Shown here in pieces: positions 45,597 to 57,916 of a stretch of 64,000 nucleotides of DNA. The position numbers were made by a program, and so were the translations under genes. Source of the DNA: Metridium senile (Eukaryota; Cnidaria; Anthozoa; Actiniaria; Metridiidae); assembly GCA_949775045.1 (NCBI GenBank), contig OX459099.1, forward strand, positions 3,035,067-3,099,066, written 5' to 3'. Below the pieces are notes generated by a model. It worked only from the letters and a program-made list of their open reading frames with translations. It had not been told where the DNA came from and searched no databases. How positions within the stretch are numbered: position 1 is the stretch's first letter; each line of letters begins with the position of its first letter.

Positions 45597-46480
45597 GCCT
45601 GCGCTATTATATGTCAGCGATGTTGCGAAGTAACCTTAGAGAAATTGTAATCTTGAGCCCAGTGTCTGTATAGTTATTGTCAGCGGTTTGGCTCGAGTTT
45701 GCGCCTTTTTTGCGCGCGTCCGACTCTTCGTAACACCGCAGACCGAAATGCAGGTCACTGTGACTTCTAAGCTAAGATATTGAATAAGTAATGGGGAAGA
45801 AAGTAAAAGGAACAAAAAATAATTACAGTGCGAATCACAAAACCGTGGGCACCTAGAAATATTTTAGAAATATTTTTTTGTTCGTTGAACAACTCAGAAA
45901 CAACTATATCACCGCAAGAAGTTTGACTGACGTGTAGTATGATAAACTTTTTTTAGTTAGAGTTGTTTGTGAGTTGTTGTGTGAAACGGCTGAGATTTGA
46001 TTTTTTGAATGTAAAATTTTCTCCATACAAAGTCTCTTATTTTTGGCCTGGTTCTAACTGGTTCTAACCGGTGGGAACCAGGGCAAAAATAAGAGACTTT
46101 GTATGGAGAAAATTTTACATTCAAAAAATCATATATCAGCGGTTTCACACTCAAATGATCCCAAATTTTCGGGCAGCCTATAGTTTTGACTAGCATTCTA
46201 TGATGAAAGCAGTTTTCAAGTTTCTGTCATGTTAGACATTTCATCGTGTATTAAATGGAGCTGAAAGCCGAAACTGACGCACTCACTAGATTTAGATAGG
46301 CGCTGAATTATAGTAAAAAATCATACAAAATTCACTAAATACTACATCAATGTTGTAATCTAAAGTTGTAATCTAAAAAAACACATGGAAATTTAATAAC
46401 GAAAAATTATGAATAAAACTAATTTTGATGAATAAAATTATTTGTGATATGTCTTGATGTGCGGGATCCCTGTGGCTTAA
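45597..46480. other. Region between anoctamin C and the TTAA element
   Basis: No gene is seen. It holds the C 3' UTR, a left half of the CAGTGCGAATC MITE (from 45826) and a long palindrome at 45979-46150. In the palindrome GTGTGAAAC and TTTTTTGAATGTAAAATTTT pair with complements across a short GGTTCTAAC repeat. The palindrome appears to have replaced the MITE's right half. Confidence 0.6.
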
Positions 46481-48681
46481 GAGCGGTTGTCAGGATCGGT
46501 CAGGTAAGACGTGCAGAACGAGGTTTTTCGAAATCCTTCAAACTTTGCCAGTTCGTAGGCCTATATAAACTAAAAACCCTGTGTAAGTTTCATCTCAATC
46601 GGATAAATATTTTAGGAGTACGGGGTCGATATTTGAATTCCGAGCTTACTTCCGGTTTAACGAGGTCATTCTACAGCACCACCGAAAACTCTTTAGAACA
46701 CAACAAATTTAATGTTTTACAACAAAATCAAAATCGTTCCATAAAATTAACATAATTCTTTAGCAAATTGCAAATTATTGGAACATTTTCATTTATAACA
46801 AATATTTTAGAGATTTTTCAATTATTATAAATTTTCGGAGCACTTTTTGGTAGGTAAAGTTTATTGTCAAATAACTCCACTGTTACATCGATTTACACTT
46901 AAAAATCATATCAAAGATGAAGAAAAACTATTCCTTTTCTTAAATATCAAATAAAATTTTTGGGCAAATGAAAAGTGAATTTTTGGCGATGTTTTTTGTA
47001 ACTTCAATTTGACCCGAAAATCACGATTGTTTACATAAGCGACGCGAGTGATTATCAGTTGAATGATAAATATTTAGCTGGCGAAAATGGTCTTTTTCTC
47101 CAAGTAAGTACACTAAAACTCAAAAACATATTTAATCTATGGTTTTTACGTTCTCTGATAAATAAAACAGTTGGATTTAAAGCTTTTGAGACAAGTTTTA
47201 ATGTATTGTCGGGCTTGATTGGCGGTCAAAAAGCGGTTATAAACAAACACTTCAACTGCCAAGGTCGTCTTTTAAACGGTGAAAATTAAAAAAATACTCC
47301 TTCCAGTTGATATAAACGGTCAAAATAAACCTTATATACATCTTACCTCGATGTATAGTTTTTCTTGGAACGTATTTTCATCTTGAGTAGAGTTAACGGA
47401 GTTCGTTTGCCCGAATACATCGACAGCCGTGTACAGCAATGAAAATTGCGTGACACACAGGAAACCCACAACGATCACGTATTTGAGTTTGTTTTATGCA
47501 TGGTCAAAATCAAAAGACTACGTTTTTATGGATAAATTTAGGTTTAATTTCGCATGGCCGTTTATAATATCTACCCTAATATTTAGAAAGTTTTAAAAAA
47601 CAGGCTTTATGCCTTGAAACGTATTCAACTTGATACATGTATTTTAGAATTTTCTGGTTCTACAAATAGAAAATGTAACGAGCTGCTATAAATAGACTAA
47701 TTCGTTGACGCGTCGACGTCTGTTTATATTAGATAAAACTCCATTTTTCCCCAAAAAGAACTATTATGTTCTAACAGAATAAATATTTTTGGTTGTTAAC
47801 ATTCAAGATAAACTATGATTTGTTTCAATTCACAAATCTGTGCCGTTCTTCTTTGACGCTGTTTTGCGACGTTCTGCTTTCAATTATAACAAACAATGGA
47901 ACAATCTGACTGTCAACTCTTGAAATCGACAACTTCACAGCTGCAAATTAAAGTAAAAACATACTGATAGCAAATCTAAAATCCAGAATGGAAGTTGAAT
48001 GCATCGACAGCCGTGTACAGTACTAATAAAATTGCGTGACACTTAGAATTCCCCGATATCAATGTACAGTAAATTAATTTCGTCTGTCCACTTGTGTTAT
48101 TAGACTTGCGGTACTAGGAAAAAAATGGAAAGGAAACTGAAATACTTCTTTACTTCACTACCTTTTCTCCTCCCCAGTCTGCCCGCCTCTTTGTTAATGT
48201 TACTCAGTATGGCCAACAGGAGAGAACATGTACAGAGAAGAGGAAACTTGTTCCTAATATCAATGCAGTTGCAATCCTAACAGTTTCAATAAGGATTTGG
48301 ATTACATTATTAAACCTGTAATAATGCATGATACAACTCGATCGATTCTAACAATTCATTTAGGGGGGGGGGGGGGGGGGCAATATTTTTGTGTAGGTTA
48401 TTTTTGTTCACCGCACAGGTAGTGCCAGATTTTTTTTTTTCGACCAGGGAGGTTTTGCACGTTTTTTTTCTTTTTACAGAATTCTGTTCTCTGAAATTCA
48501 AAGCGAAAACAACTGTTTGTGTGTTGGTTAAAGTCCGGTTTTTCCGTTTTATTTATTAGTCCGGCACAACGCGCAGTTACTTTGCGACTTTGCTCAGTTA
48601 ACGTTCGGGCGATTTGTTCACTTTTTGTCGGGAAAACACACCGAGGACGACTTGGGGCAAGTCTATGTTTTGGTATATATT

Positions 48682-48976
48682 CATCCTCGGGAACCCAGGG
48701 GTATTTTTCTGTCGCTCGTTTCTCGCTTCCACAACATATACCCCTGGGAACGTAGTCTGTTGGAGCTTGTTCCGGAAGTCAAAATTCAGCTCTTTCCTGA
48801 TTGGTCGACCATATCAGGTCGACCAATGAAAATCAAGATAACCTTTCAAAGAAAGTCGTTAAATAAGTTTGAATTTTGACTTCCGGAACAAGCTCCAACA
48901 GACTACGTTCCCAGGGGTATATGTTGTGGAAGCGAGAAACGAGCGACAGAAGAATACCCCTGGGTTCCCGAGGATG
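48682..48976. mobile_element. CATCCTCGGGAACCC family MITE, copy 2, exact 9-bp duplication
   Basis: CATCCTCGGGAACCCAGGGG and its complement form the ends. GTATATATT is repeated exactly at 48673-48681 and 48977-48985. Nested in the spacer of the TTAA element, so it is younger than that element. Confidence 0.88.
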
Positions 48977-49009
48977 GTATATATTGTATACTGATACAAA
49001 GGGCGTACG

Positions 49010-49165
49010 TCTCGGATTTTCGTGTTTTTGATGCCTCAAAGTTTCGGATTTCCGTCTTTTTGATGCCTCAAAGTCTCGGATTTTCGTGTTTTTGATGTCT
49101 TAGAGTCCCCCCGGGAGTCTCGGATTTTCGTGCTTTTGATGTCTCGGAGTCTAGAATTTTTAAAT
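49010..49165. repeat. TCTCGGATTTTCGTG minisatellite
   Basis: About four imperfect units of 32-50 bp containing TCGGATTTTCGTGTTTTTGA and TGCCTCAAAG. Confidence 0.75.
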
Positions 49166-49546
49166 ACAATAAATGCATGAGCTGATATATTTCTAGAATC
49201 TCAGGCTCGGATTTTAAAATTTTAGCATTCGCTACCCCTCAAGGTTCTGCATGTTTTGTTTTTTTTTAGCTTGGCTCTTTGCACGTTTTTTATTTTGGGA
49301 ATTGACCCCCCCCCCCCCCCCCCCTTCCCCCCCATCCCCCTCCCCCAACTTCTAATGGTCCACCCCTAATTCCCTGCTGCTCAGGTTTCAATAATAATCA
49401 TGTATTACTCATCCGAGTATTAAATAAAGTGTTGATAGGTCGAGCATCCTAACTGTAAATGCTAGTTTGTGTTCTTTATATAACAAGAGATTTCCCGCCA
49501 AAAATGTCATAGGAATTCCTAATTGTCGTGCAAATTTCTTAGTGCT

Positions 49547-49590
49547 CCGACGAAGGGCTGAAGCTCGAAACGTCAGTAAAGTTAAGTCAA
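49547..49590 (+). repeat. Dispersed GACGAAGGGCT repeat with hammerhead-like core
   Basis: CCGACGAAGGGCTGAAGCTC followed by GAAACGTCAGTAAAG. The layout resembles a hammerhead ribozyme core (C-Y-GANGA, short stem, GAAA, GUC), but the normally invariant U4 reads C. A similar copy lies at 56974. Confidence 0.6.
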
Positions 49591-51172
49591 CATTTTTTAC
49601 AGTATTGCAAATTTCATTATATTACCTATCATTTATATCAAACACCGACGCAGCCTATACTAGTTTACTCGTTAGTTTCCATTTGAAACAAATCATAGTA
49701 CTTTATCTTGAATGTTAACAACCAAAAATATTTATTCTGTTAGAGCATAATAATTCTTTTTTGGGAAAAATGGAGTTTTATCTATAAATATAAACAGACG
49801 TCGACGCTTCAATGAATTAGTCTATTTATAGCAGCTCCTTAAATTTTCTATTTGTAGAACCAGAAAATTCTAAAATACATGTATCAAGTTGAATACGTTT
49901 CAAGGCATAAAGCATGTTTTTAAAAACTTTCTAAATATTAGGGTAGATAAAATAAATGTCCATGCGAAATTAAACTTAAATTTATCCATAAAAACGTAGT
50001 CTTTTGATTTTGCCGACCATATATGCATAAAATAAACTCAAATACGTGATCGTTGTGGGTTTCCTGTGTGTCACGCAATTTTCATTGCTGTACACGGCTG
50101 TCGATGTATTCGGGCAAACGAACTCCGTTAACTCTACTCAAGATGAAAATACGTTCCAAGAAAAACTATACATCGAGGTAAGATGTATATAAGGTTTATT
50201 TTGACCGTTTATATCAACTGGAAGGAGTATTTTTTTAATTTTCACCGTTTAAAAGACGACCTTGGCAGTTGAAGTGTTTGTTTATAACCGCTCTTTGACC
50301 GCCAATCAAGCCCGACAATACATTAAAACTTGTCTCAAAAGCTTTAAATCCAACTGTTTTATTTATCAGAGAACGTAAAAACCATAGATTAAATATGTTT
50401 TTGAGTTTTAGTGTACTTACTTGGAGAAAAAGACCATTTTCGCCAGCTAAATATTTATCATTCAACTGATAATCACTCGCGTCGCTTATGTAAACAATCG
50501 TGATTTTCGGGTCAAATTGAAGTTACAAAAAACATCGCCAAAAATTCACTTTTCATTTGCCCAAAAATTTTATTTGATATTTAAGAAAAGGAATAGTTTT
50601 TCTTCATCTTTGATATGATTTTTAAGTGTAAATCGATGTAACAGTGGAGTTATTTGACAATAAACTTTACCTACCAAAAAGTGCTCCGAAAATTTATAAT
50701 AATTGAAAAATCTCTAAAATATTTGTTATAAATGAAAATGTTCCAATAATTTGCAATTTGCTAAAGAATTATGTTAATTTTATGGAACGATTTTGATTTT
50801 GTTGTAAAACATTAAATTTGTTGTGTTCTAAAGAGTTTTCGGTGGTGCTGTAGAATGACCTCGTTAAACCGGAAGTAAGCTCGGAATTCAAATATCGACC
50901 CCGTACTCCTAAAATATTTATCCGATTGAGATGAAACTTACACAGGGTTTTTAGTTTATATAGGCCTACGAACTGGCAAAGTTTGAAGGATTTCGAAAAA
51001 CCTCGTTCTGCACGTCTTACCTGACCGATCCTGACAACCGCTCTTAATTGTGGTTCCCAGTAGTTCCCAGTAGTTCCCAGTACCTCTCATCATGTGCAAA
51101 AATATTGTGCAAAACTCTGCAGCAAAACTTTTCCAAAGTAGATGACTAATTCGTTAGTTTGTAAAAAAGAGA

Positions 51173-53361
51173 ATGCGTAAAAGTACAAGAATAGCATCAA
51201 GTATTTTACAAAATGCTGCTAAAAGTGTACCAAAGAAAGCAAAGCGATCAAGGGAATCAACTCCAAGCATTTCTGAGCTTGAACAATCTGCAAGTAACCG
51301 AAAGCCTGCTACGAAACGCGTTAAAACTGAGACAAATTCACCTCTAAATGACGACAAAAAGGATTCCAAGTCCTCTTTAGTAGATGATAAAGCTTTAAAA
51401 CACTCGTCTCCTGCAAGGAAAACTCGGAAAGTAGGCAAAAAGGTCAAACAAGAAAGAGATTCAGACGCCAAAGAGCAAAAAGTGGAATCATCGTTAAAAC
51501 TAGAAACTTCATCCCCCAAAATACTTCCTCCATCCGATAACAAGAAGCTCATTGGAGCTCATGTATCTATCAGTGGTGGCCTATGCAATGCGGTTTACAG
51601 TGCAGTAGAAATCGGAGCTAAAGCTTTCGCCATGTTCCTTCGCTCCCAAAGACAGTGGAAGAGCAAGCCTTTGGACGAGAAAACTGCGCAAAATTTCCGT
51701 GAAGCTTGTGCTTCTCATGGCTTTTCGCCCTCTCAAATTCTCCCTCATGGAATCTACCTTATGAATTGTGGATCTCCTGACGAAGAAACACTTGCTAAGA
51801 GCCGTGAAGTTCTTATTGAGGAGCTACAGCGATGTGAAATGCTTGGATTGACTCTGTATAATTTCCATCCTGGTTCAACTTGCGGCAAGATTCCAGTTGA
51901 TGAGTGTCTAGATAAGATCGCAGAAAGCATCAATATTGCTCACAGTAAAACTAAATATGTTATTACTGTAATTGAAAACATGAGTTGTCAAGGAAATACG
52001 GTGAGTTTGGACACATTTTTATTGTATTATTTACCCCTATATTTGAAAGAAGAGTTTTTTTGTCCTAGGGGAATATCCCCAATCCACATCCACAGGGAGC
52101 CCATAGCGAAAGGTCGCTTAGTTTGCAACAATATTTGAAACGCTATTCGTTTGTTATTCTTGTCAAGTACATAAAGATTGTTGTCGGCAGATTTTGTGTT
52201 GCTTAAAGTCAATTAATCAATTTCAAGACCTTAATATTTGTTTTTAGAAATATGCTCATACAGTGTAGACTCTCTGAAGGTCCACTCTTGCAAGCAACCA
52301 TCTCCCGTAATTGACTACTACAGTGGAACCCCGCCTTACGGCCACCCACTTAATACAGCCACCCCATTGTTGCGGCCAGTTTTTTAGGTCCGACGATAAT
52401 ACGGCCACTTTGGGCTGTCCCTTCGGTGGTCGGATTAACGGGGTTCCTCTGTATTTAATTTTCCCATTTTGTTTCCAATATAAACTCTGTAATAAATCTC
52501 TATGGTAAGCAACCACTCTCCTATGCGACCATGACCACCTTAAGGGTTAAAGTTTTTTACTTTTCTTCTCGCATAAGCAACATCCAGAGTCATTAGAGTG
52601 CTGACATTTAGAAAACATTACCTTAAACATCTTTTGCGATACTGTGGCAGAAAAAATATGCAAAACAAAGAGTTAAGATACAGCAATTTTGAAATATAGT
52701 GATAATTCTTGACGTATTTAGAATTATTACAAATTGCACTTGGTTTGGGCTTATGTGATAGGGTTCTTGTTGTTAGGGCTTCCAGTGCTTAGGTTCTCGC
52801 AAGCCACCATCTCTTGTAAGTGACTACTTTCTTCTGGTCCGAGGGTGGTCACTTACAAGTCAACTGTAGTTTCATTTTAGCTTGAATAACCGTATATAAA
52901 TAAACCATTATGAAAGGATTGAATTATAAGAAATCATCTTATTGAGTAAATATTCTTGTATTTGGTCACAGATTGGGGGCAAGTTTGAAGAACTAAGAGG
53001 AATCATCGACCGTGTGAAAGACAAATCAAGAGTTGGAGTATGTTTGGATACATGTCATTCCTTTGCGGCAGGGTACAATATCTCAAATAAAAAAGGATAT
53101 GAAAAAGTTATGGAAGACTTTGAAAGTACGGTAGGGTTTGAATATCTCAAAGGGGTCCACCTTAATGATTCAAAGGGCGATCTTGGCTGTCATCTTGATC
53201 GGCATGAGAATATTGGAAAAGGAAAACTTGGTAAAGAGGCATTCCGTCTTTTGATGGAAGATAACAGGTTTGACGGCATACCAATGATTTTGGAGACACC
53301 ATGTATCAGTGATTTGACTTATACTAATGAGATCAAAGCACTGTATTCAATGGTTCCTTAA
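51173..53361 (+). CDS. AP endonuclease, endonuclease IV (Nfo/APN1) family
   Basis: Two exons, 51173-52000 and 52972-53361, in phase 0, giving 405 residues. The enzyme cuts DNA 5' of abasic sites in base excision repair using a three-zinc centre. All nine metal-ligand contexts I recall from E. coli Nfo are present, including the His of ILPHGIYLMN, FHPGS, VIENM, CLDTCH, KGVHLNDSKGDLG, DRHENIGKG and ILETP. The catalytic domain begins near residue 122 (KLIGAHVSISGG). An N-terminal extension of about 120 residues is Lys/Ser-rich with basic clusters (KKAKRSRES, RKTRKVGKKVKQ), a probable nuclear-targeting tail. The intron falls right after CQGNT, inside the conserved GQGN loop. Its promoter region is bordered by the TTAA element at 51043. 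A-rich sequence with AATAAA follows at 53466. Confidence 0.94.
52321..52451 (-). mobile_element. Pogo/Tigger-like MITE with CAGTGGAACCCCG ends, copy 2
   Basis: CAGTGGAACCCCGCCTTACG at the left and GGGGTTCCTCTG at the right are flanked by TA. The interior matches the inverse of 25705-25899 with a deletion. It is nested in another decayed repeat (CAAGCAACCATCTCCCGTAA near 52291, CAAGCCACCATCTCTTGTAA near 52800) within the AP endonuclease intron. Confidence 0.75.
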
Positions 53362-54985
53362 ATGAACTCTGACTTGATATATACTTTGACAAGTGAGGAA
53401 TGAATTGTTTACCATATATATTTTGATTTACATCCCTAAATGGTAGTGAAGTATTTTTAAATACTAATAAAAAAAAACTAAAAAAAAAAACCTGAAAAAA
53501 AACTAAAATAAAACTAAAAAAAACTGTTTTTATGTCTCTATAAACTTATTTTTTTGTGTTATAATACATACTCCAATTGACCTGTAAAAAATACATTTTT
53601 GAGTGTTGACAAATAAAATGTATAAAAACAAAAAATTAGAATGGAGTGGTATGGAGTAGGCTATATAAAGTATGTTGGCTGGTTTTCAAAGACCACTCCA
53701 ATCTTTTGAACACCATGAATAAAAAAAAACCCTGTCTATATTTTGTGAGGGTATTTTATCACGCAATTTTTCCACTGGTTTTTTCGTATGTTACAATGTT
53801 ACCGGCTGGATTGTACCAACTGTCTAAAAGGTGCGGGGTTTCTCGTAAATTCCTTATGCCAGGTATGCTTTTCCCCACATATTAGCTCTTTTCTACCACC
53901 TTTTATACTTTGTTTTATACTTATGTACATTTTCATGCACGGATTTCATTTCTCTTTTAGAATTTGGTCTGATTGTTTTTATAGGTACACATCTGTTACA
54001 TTCATACGCACCAATCCACTTGTTCACCACGTTCCCTTTATTACTATTACACAAATTTTTATTTGGTAACCGTGTGTATAGGGTTAAGCTTCAAGGCCTT
54101 GAAGTTATGAAACACACTTGTCATCCACCATAATGACAACAGTTTAACAAGAGTAATGTTAAACTGGGTTTACCAACCCTTACAACCAAAATTCATGTTC
54201 TAGTATATATATATATGTTTATGAGCTCATACCATATTTATCTACCTTAACCTACACTCATCCCATTACTATCATCTCCTTCCCTTCAGCGATGGAGTCC
54301 GATTACCCATTTATCCACAAACAATTGCATAGCCCCATTTATCTTGTATTGTGAATATGGAGTGCCTCTGAACTAAGGGAAACAATAATAATTATTATTA
54401 TTATAATTATTATTGTTATTTATAAGAAGATGTTTTGGAGTACAGCAAGTCAAGTTATAAATAGTAGGGATTTACACATGAGATTTCAGGGTACGTCCAA
54501 CACTATAATCAAGCTTATGATTTAAAAGAAAATTGTCAAGGTCCTAGAGTAAATAGATAATTAATTTGCATGTGTATACAAATAGTTTGGCCCATAGGGA
54601 GTCCCACTGCATGTTTAGAGTTGTTCATGTAAAGCATTTAAAATAGCAGGCAGTCATGCAAACTTGTTTTTGCACTTTTCTTTTCAATAATAAGCTTGAC
54701 CATGGTGTCGAACGTGCACCGAAATGTCACATTTATATCCCTAGTATTTATAACTTGTTTCTATTATTGAAGTAATATATTTTTCATCACGTTTTCAAAT
54801 CCAAATGATCTTTTCAAAAGTAATCAAACATTTTCAAACAGTCGCCCCCAACAGAGTCTGTGAATTGAAGAGAACTGAAAACAATACATTTCATTAAAAT
54901 TATAGGCCACAAACCTAATTTCAAATTCAAGTTTGGATAGCAAGCTAAAGTTTTTAAAAATCAATGTGAAACAACATTCAACTAG
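53362..54985. other. Intergenic, no gene seen
   Basis: It begins with the AP endonuclease 3' end (A-rich 53460-53525). The rest is AT-rich unique-looking sequence with a short ATT array near 54390. ORFs up to about 93 codons lack codon character or motifs. Confidence 0.55.
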
Positions 54986-54993
54986 CAGTGACC

Positions 54994-55000
54994 TTATCAA

Positions 55001-55051
<51 letters not shown>

Positions 55052-55053
55052 GC

Positions 55054-55090
<37 letters not shown>

Positions 55091-55150
55091 GCAATAATAA
55101 TAATGATAATAATAATAATAATAATAATAATAACAGCAATAATAATAATG

Positions 55151-55183
<33 letters not shown>

Positions 55184-55212
55184 GCAATAATAATAATAAT
55201 GATAATAATATT
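54994..55212. repeat. AAT trinucleotide array with AACAGC interruptions
   Basis: Long (AAT)n interrupted at intervals by AACAGC and ATG, giving a higher-order unit of about 50-60 bp. Confidence 0.95.
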
Positions 55213-55567
55213 TATTATATAATAATAATATCTTTAATAGTTTATCCTTATGAAGGTTATTACTTAACTATTTACGAACAAATAGATAAATATAATAAAA
55301 TTACAGTGATATCCAATTTAATAATAACTATTTACAATCAGATGAATAAATATAATAAATAGATATAATATCATACACTAGCAGATAAAAGTTGATTTTT
55401 CAAGGTTCTTTTAAAGTCAGTTACTGACAGGCATTGTTTCAGACGATCATCTAGACTGTTGCATATTTTGACTGCCCGGTAATGAAATGTTCATGGACCT
55501 GATGATCAAGTGTGATATCTACTGAAAACACCAACTGTGTAATTCCTTTATTCGTTCAATAATTTTT

Positions 55568-56215
55568 TCATACATTTGTTTATTCATCCATTTATTCATT
55601 CATTCATTTATTCATTCATTTGTTTATTCATTTGTTCATTTATTCATTCATTCATTCATTTGTTTATTCATTTGTTCATTCATTTATTTGTTCATTCATC
55701 CATTTGTTCATTCATTCATTTGTTCATCCATTTGTTCATTCATCCATTTGTTCATTCATTCATTTGCTCATTCATTCATTTGCTCATCCATTTGTTCATT
55801 CATCCATTTGTTTATTCATTTGTTCATTCATTCGTTCATTCATCCATTTGTTCATTCATCCATTTGTTCATTCATTCATTTGCTCATTCATTCATTTGCT
55901 CATTCATTCATTTGTTCATTCATCCATTTGTTTATTCATTTGTTCATTCATTTATTTGTTCATCCATTTGTTCATTCATCCATTTGTTCATTCATTCATT
56001 TGCTCATTCATTCATTTGCTCATCCATTTGTTCATTCATCCATTTGTTTATTCATTTGTTCATTCATTTATTTGTTCATCCATTTGTTCATTCATCCATT
56101 TGTTCATTCATTTGCTCATTCATTTGCTCATTCATTTTTTCATTCATTCATTTGTTTATTCATTTGTTCATTCATTTGTTTATTCATTTGTTCATTCATT
56201 TGTTTTTCATACATT
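55568..56215. repeat. CATT/TTTG tetranucleotide array with higher-order structure
   Basis: A 650-bp array of TTCATTCATTTG, CATCCATTTGTTCATT and TTTGCTCATTCA blocks. Two longer blocks of about 100-130 bp recur (near 55810-55925 and 55925-56050), so segmental duplication followed slippage. Open frames are Ile-His-Ser-Phe runs and are not genes. Confidence 0.95.
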
Positions 56216-56973
56216 TATCCTTTCATAATTTTTGTATTCATAATTTATTCATTACTTTATATATTTTTCCAGTCACGTTTTTATATATTTATTCCTTTAT
56301 CCAAATACTCCAACGCCTTCTTTTTCACTGAGTCAACACAGTCAATATTAATTATTAATTGATAGAGACTGCAGTACAGGCGGTCATTATTTTAAAATTA
56401 AATTATTTTTTTACAGCTGCGATTGTTAGTACGCTATTACGTCGGGTTGCTTGACAACCGTTCAAGTTCAAGCAGTTCATTTGTGTATGGTGCTAGCTAG
56501 CGTACACACATGTATAAATGCAAGTTCCAGCTATATAATATACAAGTTTAAGCTGAAAGTTGTGCTAAAAGGGTGATTCCATTCTATTACAGCTTTTTGA
56601 AAAGGTAATTGTTTTAATTCATTTCTTTACTACAATTTTTTAATTATTTTTTCTCAGTCTCATCTAAATAAACATTGTTCTGTTTATTATAAAATACTTG
56701 AGAAATCTTAAAATTGAAAAACTGAAAGTTGTTCTTCAAGGGTGTTTCCATGGTATAACAGCTTTTAAAAAGGTGCATGAGCGAAGATCACATAATTGTT
56801 TTAATTTAGTTTTTTATTGCAATTTGTACTTATTTTTTTCTCAGTCACATCTAAATAAACATTGGTCTATATTATGAATTACTTTAGAAATGTTAAGATA
56901 TGTCATGTTTGAAAAAGTAAGTTAAGTTCACATTATTTTTTACTACAATTTTAAATTATTTTCTCATTTTACA

Positions 56974-57019
56974 CCGACGAAGGGCTAAAGCTCGAAACGT
57001 CAATAAAGTCAAGTCATCC
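56974..57019 (+). repeat. Dispersed GACGAAGGGCT repeat, third copy
   Basis: CCGACGAAGGGCTAAAGCTC followed by GAAACGTCAATAAAGTCAAG, then the shared tail GCAAATTTCATTATATTACC. Confidence 0.7.
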
Positions 57020-57916
57020 TTTATTAATGTGTTGCAAATTTCATTATATTACCTATTTTCTTCTCGGTATCATTTAATCTTTAAATATCTCAAGTTTTAA
57101 AAAGTATTGTCGAAATGATTGTTTTAAATCAGTCTTATACTACAATTTTCGATTAATAATTTCTTCTCGATCCCATCTAAATGTTGCATATTATATATAA
57201 TCATTTTAAACCTCTTCCAATATATATTTTATACATGCATGCTTGTGTTCAAGGTGGTTTTTAAAAAGTTTGTGTTTGTATGATTTCGCACCAGTTTCTG
57301 CTTGCCTGTCATGGTTGTGCTATATGCGTTCAGTTTCAGTCTAAAGAATCCAAAACTTGTTATGTTCTTGTTTATTACTTTTGGAATTTGCGTTGCGAGT
57401 TGTTTAGATAATTATGTTTTTACTTGTGTTGCCGTAATTTGTGGGCAAAGTTAATATAATAGGTGTGGTCAATTTTTTTACATATTGTCGTTAACATTTG
57501 CGTAACAAGCCTGGCTCACATCAAATCATGTTTGGCTTTTAGAATATAGCTCGGAGTTCTTTATGATTAAAGAAAATCGAAACTGATTTTATTTGTTCAG
57601 ATATATTTCGTCGAATTTCAGTAAGCTTCAACCTTCAGTCAGCAGTGATATTTTTATTTTTTCTCAAAACGAAAGCGCCATCACAACGATCTCGGTGATC
57701 GTAGCGATTTTATGGGAACCAGGGTAAGAAACAACTTAAAGTTTCGCTCTTAGAGTTTCGATTCGATGTTGATGTCTAGGGTAAGAATGGTACCTGTTAT
57801 ACATTTCGCATTCCTCAGGGCAAAAATACACCGCCTACATGTATCTACAAAATCGTTACATCTACAGTTACTATTTTTGTGAGAACAAAAGTGCGTATCC
57901 GCTCCTTACATATGAC

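Larger units (their letters stand above)
46481..51043. mobile_element. TTAA-flanked foldback element, 4563 bp, arms about 1.35 kb
   Basis: The left arm (46481 to about 47829) and right arm (about 49685 to 51043) are inverted and nearly identical, starting GAGCGGTTGTCAGGATCGGT. TTAA sits on both sides (46477-46480 and 51044-51047), the hallmark of piggyBac-type insertion (family knowledge). A 76-codon ORF appears in both arms with one Lys/Arg change, so it shows only arm conservation. I find no transposase. The spacer holds other repeats, including the MITE at 48682, G- and C-runs and a GCTCGAAACGTCAG repeat. It ends 126 bases before the AP endonuclease ATG. Confidence 0.85.

Noticed and set aside
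47059..50465. 76-codon ORF found in both arms of the TTAA element
   Set aside because: Conservation is explained by arm identity; no motif or homology is recognised.
53646..54069. Two overlapping ORFs after the AP endonuclease
   Set aside because: No recognisable motif, and the composition is like the surrounding non-coding DNA.
55576..56362. Overlapping ORFs of up to 251 codons rich in Ile, His, Ser and Phe
   Set aside because: Pure product of the CATT tetranucleotide array in three phases.
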